From positions 1-6,638 of the forward strand of contig JAPOXB010000081.1 of the NCBI GenBank assembly GCA_026707335.1: a stretch of DNA of 6,638 nucleotides, read 5' to 3'. Below, in pieces: positions 1-5,679 of the stretch. The notes under the pieces were generated by a model. The model was not told where the DNA came from and searched no databases. It was given only the letters and a program-made list of their open reading frames with translations. The number at the start of each line of letters is the position of its first letter. Position 1 is the first letter of the stretch. The position numbers and the translations under genes were made by a program. The DNA comes from Chloroflexota bacterium. GTDB lineage: Bacteria; Chloroflexota; Dehalococcoidia; Bin125.

Positions 1-1
1 G

Positions 2-1369
2 CTGGCCGGCAAGCTGGCGCAGCGCGCCAGCCGGCGCCTGGGCCGTGGCGGCACGGCGCTGCCCGGCCTCGTCGCGGAGCGCATCGACGATCGCCTGGTC
101 GAACGGCTGGCCGCCCAACTCGACGTCGCCGTCCTCGTCACCGGCACCAACGGCAAGACCACGACCGCCCGCATGCTGGCCGGCATCCTCGAGGCCGACG
201 GACGCCACGTGATCCACAATCGCGCGGGCTCCAACCTGATGCGCGGCATCGGCGCCGCGCTGATCGCCGCGGCCGACCCCGGCGGCGCGCTGCGCCCGGG
301 CGCGGCCGGCGTCTTCGAGACCGACGAGGCCACCCTGCCCGAGGCGGCCCGCGCCGTGCGCCCCGGCGTTCTCCTGATCGGCAACCTCTCGCGCGACCAG
401 CTCGACCGCTACGGCGAGATCGAGGCCGTGCGCGAGCAGTGGCGCGACACCATCGCCGCGCTGCCGCCCACGACCACGGTCGTGCTCAACGCCGACGACC
501 CCTCCGTGGCGACGCTCGCCCGCGACGCCCGCGGCCCGGTCGTGCACTTCGGCATCGACGACCCGGCCGTCGCGGAGCCGCCGCTCGGCGCGGGGCGCTC
601 GCTCGACGCGCTCTGGGACGAGGAGACGGGCGCGGACTACGTCTACGAGCGCCGCTACCTCGCCCACCTCGGTCACTGGTCTTGCCCCGGCGCCGACGGC
701 GCGGGCCCATCGCGGCCCGAGCCCGGCGTCGCTGCGCGGGAGGTCGACCTCGACGCGCCCGACGGCCTCGGCTTCAGCCTGCGCACGGGCGACGGGGAGC
801 GCCGCGTGCAGGCGCCGCTGCACGGGCTCTACAACGTCTACAACGCGCTGGCCGCGGCGGCCGCCGCCGGGGCGCTGGGTCTGACCCCCGCCCGCGTCGG
901 CGAGGGCCTCGCCCAGACGGCCGCCGCCTTCGGCCGGCAGGAGGAACTGCTCGTTCGCGGCCACCCGGTGCGCATCCTGCTGGGCAAGAACCCGGCCGGC
1001 GTCGACGCGGCGCTGCGCACCCTGACTCCCGGCGGCCCCCACCACCTGCTCGTGCTGCTCAACGACGGCCTCGCCGACGGCACCGACGTGTCCTGGATCT
1101 GGGATACCGACTGGGAGCTGCTGAGCGACGCCGCTTCGCTCGTCGTGGGGGGCAAGCGCGCGGCCGACATGGCCCTGCGATTGCGCTACGCGGGCTTCCC
1201 GGAGCCCGTGGCGGTCGAGCGGCCGATCGCGGCCGCCCTGCGCGCCCGGCTCGACGCGCTGCCGCCCGGCGCGCCGCTCGTCGTGCTGCCCACCTACACG
1301 GCCCTGCTCGACGTGCGCGAGCAGTTGGGCCGCATGGCCGGCGCGCGGCGCATCTGGGAGGGCGCGTGA
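2..1369 (+). CDS. murT: Lipid II isoglutaminyl synthase, Mur ligase-like subunit MurT (5' end missing)
   Basis: MurT is the ATP-using half of the cytoplasmic MurT-GatD complex. It activates the D-Glu of lipid II so that ammonia from GatD can convert it to D-isoglutamine. The reading frame is open to the left edge, so the start lies outside; from family length probably only 10-20 residues are missing. Counting the codon at base 2 as residue 1, the protein shows the P-loop GTNGKTT (48-54), the Mur ligase signature NLSRDQLDRYGE (128-139), NADDP (163-167), YNVYNA (277-282), and the C-terminal DUF1727 motifs KNPAG (329-333) and DVSWIWD (362-368). The last motif holds the Asp region thought to complete the amidotransferase site. 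Oddity: the Cys4 zinc ribbon of characterised MurT proteins is reduced to a single Cys (228). The neighbouring gatD, in the usual order with a one-base overlap, supports the call over a folylpolyglutamate synthase or MurE/MurF paralogue. Confidence 0.95.
   Translation: MAGKLAQRASRRLGRGGTALPGLVAERIDDRLVERLAAQLDVAVLVTGTNGKTTTARMLAGILEADGRHVIHNRAGSNLMRGIGAALIAAADPGGALRPGAAGVFETDEATLPEAARAVRPGVLLIGNLSRDQLDRYGEIEAVREQWRDTIAALPPTTTVVLNADDPSVATLARDARGPVVHFGIDDPAVAEPPLGAGRSLDALWDEETGADYVYERRYLAHLGHWSCPGADGAGPSRPEPGVAAREVDLDAPDGLGFSLRTGDGERRVQAPLHGLYNVYNALAAAAAAGALGLTPARVGEGLAQTAAAFGRQEELLVRGHPVRILLGKNPAGVDAALRTLTPGGPHHLLVLLNDGLADGTDVSWIWDTDWELLSDAASLVVGGKRAADMALRLRYAGFPEPVAVERPIAAALRARLDALPPGAPLVVLPTYTALLDVREQLGRMAGARRIWEGA
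1356..1362 (+). promoter_or_regulatory. Shine-Dalgarno site of gatD inside the end of murT
   Basis: GGGAGGG lies six bases before the ATG at 1369 and is embedded in the last codons of murT. With the TGATG stop/start overlap, it fixes the gatD start and predicts translationally coupled, near-equimolar synthesis of the two complex subunits. Confidence 0.75.
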
Positions 1370-2118
1370 TGTCCGCCGATCGGTCCCGCCGCACGCTCAC
1401 GCTCGCCCACCTCTACCCCTCGCTGATGAACCTCTACGGCGACCGCGGCAACATCATGGCGCTGCGCGCGCGCTGCGCCGCCCGCGGCATCGACCTGCAA
1501 GTCCGCGCGGTCGAGATCGGCGACGCCTGGGACCCCGAGGAGACCGACCTCGTCTTCATCGGCGGCGGCCAGGACCGGGAGCAGCGGCGCATCCACCAGG
1601 ATCTGGCGGCTCGCGCCGGGCCCCTGCGCGACTACCGCGACGCCGACGGCGTCATCCTCGCCGTCTGCGGCGGCTACCAGATGTTCGGTCGCAGCTACCG
1701 CGACATCGACGGCGACGTGATGGACGGCGTGGGCGTCTTCGACATCGTCTCCGCGCATCCCGGCCGCCGCTTCGAGCGCTGCGTGGGCAACGTCGTCGCG
1801 CTGTGGGAGGACGACACGCTGGTCGGCTTCGAGAACCACGGCGGCCGCACCTATCTCAACGAGGGCGCCGAGCCGCTGGCCACCGTCGTGGCGGGTTTCG
1901 GCAACAACGGCGGCGACGGCACCGAGGGCGCGCGCGTGCGCAACGCCTTCGGCACCTACCTGCACGGCGCGCTGCTGCCCAAGAACCCGCGGCTCGCCGA
2001 TCGGCTCATCGGCCTGGCGCTCGCCCGCCGCGGCGGCGAGGCGGCGCTCGCCCCGCTCGACGACTACTACGAGAGCCGCGCCCACGCCGAGGCCCTGCAT
2101 GCCGGCCTGCGTCGCTAG
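1369..2118 (+). CDS. gatD: Lipid II isoglutaminyl synthase, glutamine amidotransferase subunit GatD
   Basis: GatD is a class I (triad-type) glutaminase that releases ammonia from glutamine and channels it to MurT for amidation of lipid II. The 249-residue length is normal for the family. Visible motifs are the N-terminal YPSLMNLYGDRGN (about 17-29), GGGQDREQ (about 65-72), the nucleophile elbow VCGGYQ with catalytic Cys100, FENHGGRTY, and YLHGALLPKNP with catalytic His199. By alignment from memory with Staphylococcus aureus GatD, these match Cys94 and His189, and Arg137 matches the substrate-binding Arg128. The nearest relatives are cobyric-acid-synthase-type amidotransferase domains (CobB/CobQ). 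The short stand-alone protein and its position directly after murT make GatD the clear choice. The ATG at 1369 is preferred because of the GGGAGG site and the TGATG overlap. The open frame continues far upstream in arginine-rich sequence, but that part is a shadow of murT. Confidence 0.96.
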   Translation: MSADRSRRTLTLAHLYPSLMNLYGDRGNIMALRARCAARGIDLQVRAVEIGDAWDPEETDLVFIGGGQDREQRRIHQDLAARAGPLRDYRDADGVILAVCGGYQMFGRSYRDIDGDVMDGVGVFDIVSAHPGRRFERCVGNVVALWEDDTLVGFENHGGRTYLNEGAEPLATVVAGFGNNGGDGTEGARVRNAFGTYLHGALLPKNPRLADRLIGLALARRGGEAALAPLDDYYESRAHAEALHAGLRR

Positions 2119-2139
2119 GGGCGCCGCCGTGGGCGCTCC
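2118..2139 (+). other. Stem-loop directly after the gatD stop codon
   Basis: Bases 2118-2125 pair with 2132-2139 in an eight-pair stem containing one G-T wobble, around the six-base loop 2126-2131. There is no T-run after it, so it is not a standard intrinsic terminator. It could protect the 3' end of the murT-gatD message or attenuate read-through. In DNA this GC-rich, chance pairing is also possible. Confidence 0.35.
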
Positions 2140-2152
2140 CCGGCCCCGCCGC

Positions 2153-2158
2153 TACCCT
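2153..2158 (+). promoter_or_regulatory. Possible -10 element upstream of the M23 peptidase gene
   Basis: TACCCT fits the TANNNT -10 pattern and lies in one of the few less GC-rich stretches of the gap, 58 bases before the GTG start. I see no convincing -35 hexamer about 17 bases upstream. A similar G-A/C-TAC-C/G-CT octamer occurs in the next intergenic gap, which gives modest extra support. Confidence 0.3.
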
Positions 2159-2167
2159 CTTCACGTA

Positions 2168-2191
2168 GCTGCCCGCGCCGCCGCGGGCGGC
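2168..2191 (+). other. Strong hairpin in the leader of the M23 peptidase gene
   Basis: Bases 2168-2177 pair with 2182-2191: nine Watson-Crick pairs and one T-G wobble around a four-base loop. The core is GCCCGCG/CGCGGGC. No T-tract follows, so I do not call a terminator. It lies between the possible -10 element and the ribosome binding site and would be in the 5' untranslated RNA if that promoter is used. It could equally be a read-through barrier or a DNA operator. Confidence 0.45.
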
Positions 2192-2196
2192 CCGAC

Positions 2197-2210
2197 GAAG
2201 CCGGAGGCCC
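2197..2210 (+). repeat. 14-base segment with ribosome binding site, copy 1
   Basis: GAAGCCGGAGGCCC contains the Shine-Dalgarno core GGAGG (2203-2207), nine bases before the GTG at 2217. An identical 14-base segment precedes the resB-like gene. The site decides the M23 start: an in-frame TAG at 2166-2168 closes the frame upstream, and no ATG or GTG occurs between that stop and 2217. Confidence 0.7.
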
Positions 2211-2216
2211 CGCCTC

Positions 2217-3254
2217 GTGCCGACCCGCCGGCCTGACGATCGCCCGTCCCGCGCCTCCCAGCCGGCGCGCCGCCCCTCCCGTCCGGCCACGGTCGCCGAC
2301 CCGAGCGCCGCGCTGGAGCAGGCGCGCCGGCAGACCACGTCACCCCTCCCGGGCGCGACCGAGATCTGGATGTTCGTCGCGCTGATCGTGTTCGTGGCCG
2401 CCATCGCCCTGGCCTTCCTGCTCAACGACGACGGCTCGCCGTCGGCGCCGTCGGCGGTCGCGGCGCAAGCAAGCAGCGAGCCCGCGAGCCAGCCCGACGG
2501 CGCGGTCCCCCAGCCGACCACGGACGCTGCACCGGCAACCGCCGCCGCGAGCGACGAGCCGAACGACGCCCCCGCCGCGGAGGCGCCGCCGGAGGCCGAG
2601 GCCCCCGTCCTCGCCGCCGCCGACGGTGAGGACGGCGAGGAGGAGCCGCCGCCCCCGCCCGTGTCGCCCCTGCTGGGCTTCAGCATCCCCGTCGCGGGCG
2701 CGTGCGTGCCGACCTCGGAGGCGCTGCTGCCCGGCGCGCCCCGGACGTACCGCAACGGCATCCACGAGGGCGTCGACTTCTACAGCGGAGCCGTCGGCGG
2801 CTGCCCGCCGGAGCTGGCGATCACCCTCGCCACGCCGATCCTGGCGGCGAAGCGGGGCGTCGTGATCCGCGCCGACTGGGACTACGTCGAGATCACGCAG
2901 GCCGAGCTCGACGCGGCCGCGGCGGCCGGTCACCAGGGCGAGGCGATCCTCGACCGCTACCGCGGGCGGCAGATCTGGATCGACCACGGCGACGGGATCG
3001 TCAGCCGCTACGCCCACCTGGGCGCGATCGCCGCCGGCATCCAGGTGGGGCAGACGGTCGAAGCCGGGCAGATCATCGGCTTCGCGGGCGAGTCGGGCAC
3101 GCCGGAGAGCGTCAACGCGCCGGGCACCGACATCCACCTGCACTTCGAGATCCGCGTCGGCGAGGGCTACCTGGGGCAGGGCCTGCCGATCGCCGAGGCG
3201 CGCGGGCTGTACCTGGAGGCGTTCGGCGTCGTGGAGGCCTCGCAGGGCGGCTGA
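2217..3254 (+). CDS. Membrane-anchored M23 family metallopeptidase
   Basis: This is a predicted zinc endopeptidase of the LytM/lysostaphin type acting on peptidoglycan cross-bridges or stem peptides outside the membrane. The 345-residue protein has an Arg/Pro-rich cytoplasmic start (1-48), one membrane segment (about 50-69, type II orientation), a disordered Ala/Pro/Glu linker (about 70-155) with an acidic stretch and five prolines just before the domain, and a C-terminal M23 domain (about 158-330). All expected catalytic residues are present: HxxxD at His183/Asp187, YAHL at His267, and HLH at 307-309. An active enzyme is therefore more likely than a degenerate EnvC/NlpD-type activator. Two features are unusual: an insertion of about 27 residues (224-250) before the strand WIDHGDG, and exactly two cysteines, Cys163 and Cys196, which could form a disulfide at the domain entrance. 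GTG is the only plausible start. The substrate is unknown; the neighbouring amidation genes fit a wall-remodelling role. Confidence 0.88.
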   Translation: MPTRRPDDRPSRASQPARRPSRPATVADPSAALEQARRQTTSPLPGATEIWMFVALIVFVAAIALAFLLNDDGSPSAPSAVAAQASSEPASQPDGAVPQPTTDAAPATAAASDEPNDAPAAEAPPEAEAPVLAAADGEDGEEEPPPPPVSPLLGFSIPVAGACVPTSEALLPGAPRTYRNGIHEGVDFYSGAVGGCPPELAITLATPILAAKRGVVIRADWDYVEITQAELDAAAAAGHQGEAILDRYRGRQIWIDHGDGIVSRYAHLGAIAAGIQVGQTVEAGQIIGFAGESGTPESVNAPGTDIHLHFEIRVGEGYLGQGLPIAEARGLYLEAFGVVEASQGG

Positions 3255-3283
3255 TCGCCCGCGGCCCGCCGCCTGGAATCCGA

Positions 3284-3289
3284 TACGCT
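3284..3289 (+). promoter_or_regulatory. Possible -10 element upstream of the resB-like gene
   Basis: TACGCT, preceded by GA, fits TANNNT and lies 53 bases before the ATG in a locally AT-richer stretch. No good -35 hexamer is visible. Its position relative to a GC hairpin and the ribosome binding site resembles that of TACCCT in the previous gap. Confidence 0.3.
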
Positions 3290-3294
3290 GAGCC

Positions 3295-3312
3295 GCGCCC
3301 CGCGCGGGGCGC
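3295..3312 (+). repeat. Perfect 18-base palindrome in the resB leader
   Basis: Each half, GCGCCCCGC, is the exact reverse complement of the other, with no spacer. Without a loop it makes a poor RNA hairpin unless the centre opens, so a binding site for a dimeric regulator is a fair alternative. It lies five bases after the possible -10 element, where a bound repressor could act. It contains only G and C, so chance occurrence is more likely here than in average DNA. Confidence 0.4.
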
Positions 3313-3328
3313 CAGTCGCCGCTCGCGG

Positions 3329-3342
3329 GAAGCCGGAGGCCC
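3329..3342 (+). repeat. 14-base segment with ribosome binding site, copy 2
   Basis: This is identical to the segment before the M23 peptidase gene. Its GGAGG core (3335-3339) is only three bases from the ATG at 3343, shorter than usual, whereas the first copy has nine bases. The identity over 14 bases goes beyond the Shine-Dalgarno core itself. Confidence 0.65.
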
Positions 3343-5679
3343 ATGGCCGCCCTCCAACCCGGAACCGCGCGCCCGGCGGGCCGCATCGCGCCGCCCGACC
3401 CCCTGTATCCCGTCTGGCGCTGGCTCACCTCGGTGCGGGCCGCGATCGTGCTCATCGCGATCCTGACGGGCTTCGCGCTGGCCGGCGTGATCATCCCCCA
3501 GGTCCCTCCGCAGTTACTCGGCTCCCCGGCCGCCGTCGCGGGGCACATCGACGCTCAGCGCCCCACCTTCGACCACGTGCCGGCGGCCACGCTGCTGCTG
3601 CCGCTGCTCGGCTTCGGCGTCTGGCTCGCCATCCGCGTCGCCGCGCCGCGCGCACGCGCCGCCCTGCAGCCGCGACCGCTGCGCGGGCTGCCGCTCAGCC
3701 TGTCGCTGATCGGGCTGGGGCTGCTGCTGGGCTTGGTGATCGACGCCCTGGGCGGCGTCGGCGGGCTGGCCCTCACCGACGCCCTGGCCGAGTTCCCCTG
3801 GCTCTACGACACCAACGGCGGCATCTTCAACCTCTTCAACCAGCCCTACTGGTTCGCCCTCGTGGCGCTGCTGGCGCTCTCGATCACCACCTGCACCACG
3901 AGCCGCTTCCCGCCCATCTGGCGCAACGTGCGGCGGCCGCAGCGCCGCGTCAACGACCGCTATTTCGAGCGCGCTCGTCAGCGGCTCGACTTCGCCAACC
4001 CGGCCCCCGCCGCCGCGACCGCCGACGCCCTGGCCGCGGCGCTGCGCCGGCGGCGCTTCTCCGTCCGCGCCGAAACGCGCGGCGGCGCGCACTACCTCTT
4101 CGCCGACCGGTACGGCTGGGTGCAACTGGCGACGTTCGTCTCGCACCTGGCGCTGATCCTGCTGGTGGTCGGCACCCTGCTGACGAAGTTCGCCGGCGAG
4201 GAGTTGCAGTTCTGGGTCGCGGAGGGGGAGAGCCGGCCGCTCTTCGCGACCGGCGGCGACCGGCAGCAGGTGCAGGTCATCGTCGATGACGCGATCGCCC
4301 GCTTCAACGACGAGGGCCAGGCGCTCGACTTCCGCAGCCTCGTGCGCGTCACCAGCGGCGGCGAGGAGGTCGGGGCGGGCGAGGTGACGGTCAATGGGCC
4401 GCTGCACGCCGCCGGATTCCGCGTCCATCAGGCGGCCTATTGGGAGCACGGCGCGGCGCTGCAGGTCCGCGACGCCGGCAGCGGGCAACTGCTCTACTCG
4501 GAGGCGCTGCTGCTGCAGCAGCAGTTCTTCGGACCGCGCATCAGCATCACCCAGGCCTCGACGGGCGTGCTCTTCACCGACGAGGTCATCCAGCTGCGCT
4601 TCCCCGTCGCCGACGTCGAGGGCGGCGCCTACGAGTTGATCCCGCTGGCCGAGACGGTCAGCGTGGCGCTGGCGCTGCTGCCCGAAGGCGACGGCGTCCG
4701 CTTCCACTACGCGCTGCTGCCGGTCGCGGCGAATTCGCCCGAGGGGGCGAGGCTCGACAGCACCGCCCTGCGCATCGGCCGGCCGCCGCCGGTCGCTCCG
4801 CGCGTGCGCCTGCTCGACGCCGCCGGCGCGCCCCTGCTGGAGAGCGTCGTGCCGCTGCAGGCGACCGGTCTCGCCGAAGGCGACCGCCTGGGCCTGCTGC
4901 CCCTGCCCGGCGGCGGCCTGCTGACCGTCGGCTACGCCGGCGATCCGCGCCGCTTCTTCTACTTCGACCCCGCCGACGAGAGCCGCCGCGGGCTGCTCGC
5001 GGCGGGGCAGTCGGTCGACCTCGGCGACGTGCGTCTGGAGTACCTGGGCGAGGACGCCGACCACTCCAGCCACGGCAGCCTCGAACCGGGCGAGAGCCAG
5101 GTGCTGGGCCGGGTCGAATTGGGCTACGGCGGCGCGGAGTCGGTCTTCTTCGCGGTGGTGGACGATGTGCCCGGGTCGAGCGGGCAGTCCGTCGTCGCCA
5201 TCGAGCGCTTCGGGCGGGCGCGCACGGCCAGCGAGTTCAACGCCTTCGGCGGGGAGAACGTCGACCTCGCCCGCTCGACGGTGAGCGGGCTCTACGCGGA
5301 CCGCCCGGCCCGGCTGGCGATCGGGCTGGGCGACGTGCCCCGCTTCGACCTCGACGAGGGGCAGGCGCGCGTCGTCGGGGATTACGAGTACGCTTTCCTG
5401 GGCCCGCGCGAGTTCACCGGGCTCAACCTGCGTCGCGACCCCGGCGGCGTGGTGTTCTGGGTCGCGATCGTGCTGGGGGTGCTGGCCTTGCTGACCACCT
5501 TCTTCGTCCCCCGGCGGCGCATCTGGGCCCGCGTCAGCGACGATCGCACGCAGCTCGCCGGGCTGGCCACGCACGGCGTCGATATGACGCGGCGGGAGTT
5601 CCGCTGGCTGGCCGGCGACATCGGCGCGCCCGACATCGGCCCGCCCGCGCCCGAGGAAGGCGAGGACTGGGACCGCTGA
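3343..5679 (+). CDS. ResB/Ccs1-like cytochrome c biogenesis protein, enlarged
   Basis: ResB/Ccs1 proteins pair with CcsA/ResC to carry haem across the membrane and attach it to apocytochrome c. Family features visible here are the start SVRAAIVLIAILTGFALAG followed by IPQ (30-53), the segment QPYWFALVALLALSITTC (167-184) leading to SRFPPIWRNVRRPQ, a membrane segment with SHLALILLVVGTLL (His268, at the position of the conserved Ccs1/ResB histidine), VNGPL with FRVHQAAYW in the ectodomain, and a C-terminal FTGLNLRRDPGG plus membrane helix (about 703-722) ending in VPRRRIW. The length, 778 residues, is well above the roughly 400-550 of typical ResB. The extra length is a probable added membrane hairpin (about 82-135) and a large extracytoplasmic domain (about 282-700). 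A charged cytoplasmic tail follows (731-778). No ccsA, ccdA or thioredoxin gene is in the window. Start: ATG after GGAGG. It overlaps lgt by one base. I leave the symbol empty because resB function is not certain. Confidence 0.82.
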   Translation: MAALQPGTARPAGRIAPPDPLYPVWRWLTSVRAAIVLIAILTGFALAGVIIPQVPPQLLGSPAAVAGHIDAQRPTFDHVPAATLLLPLLGFGVWLAIRVAAPRARAALQPRPLRGLPLSLSLIGLGLLLGLVIDALGGVGGLALTDALAEFPWLYDTNGGIFNLFNQPYWFALVALLALSITTCTTSRFPPIWRNVRRPQRRVNDRYFERARQRLDFANPAPAAATADALAAALRRRRFSVRAETRGGAHYLFADRYGWVQLATFVSHLALILLVVGTLLTKFAGEELQFWVAEGESRPLFATGGDRQQVQVIVDDAIARFNDEGQALDFRSLVRVTSGGEEVGAGEVTVNGPLHAAGFRVHQAAYWEHGAALQVRDAGSGQLLYSEALLLQQQFFGPRISITQASTGVLFTDEVIQLRFPVADVEGGAYELIPLAETVSVALALLPEGDGVRFHYALLPVAANSPEGARLDSTALRIGRPPPVAPRVRLLDAAGAPLLESVVPLQATGLAEGDRLGLLPLPGGGLLTVGYAGDPRRFFYFDPADESRRGLLAAGQSVDLGDVRLEYLGEDADHSSHGSLEPGESQVLGRVELGYGGAESVFFAVVDDVPGSSGQSVVAIERFGRARTASEFNAFGGENVDLARSTVSGLYADRPARLAIGLGDVPRFDLDEGQARVVGDYEYAFLGPREFTGLNLRRDPGGVVFWVAIVLGVLALLTTFFVPRRRIWARVSDDRTQLAGLATHGVDMTRREFRWLAGDIGAPDIGPPAPEEGEDWDR

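Noticed and set aside
439..1368. Upstream extension of the gatD frame, which would give a 559-residue protein
   Set aside because: The extension is arginine-rich and featureless and overlaps murT throughout. The ATG at 1369, with GGGAGG and family-length GatD, is clearly the start.
2118..2191. Intrinsic terminator after gatD
   Set aside because: Two stem-loops are present but neither is followed by a T-tract, so I describe them only as structures.
2340..3548. Minus-strand open frame of 402 codons across the M23 gene
   Set aside because: The composition is Arg/Gly/Ala-biased with no motif, and the + strand frame contains all M23 catalytic residues.
4507..4524. Perfect 18-base palindrome made of three CTG followed by three CAG triplets
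   Set aside because: It lies inside resB and encodes Leu-Leu-Leu-Gln-Gln-Gln using the preferred codons, so codon choice explains it. I see no regulatory context.
3514..5574. Open frame of 686 codons on the minus strand, opposite the resB-like gene
   Set aside because: It is a typical antisense shadow in very GC-rich DNA: low-complexity Ala/Gly/Arg/Gln/Asp sequence with no domain, while the + strand shows clear ResB motifs.
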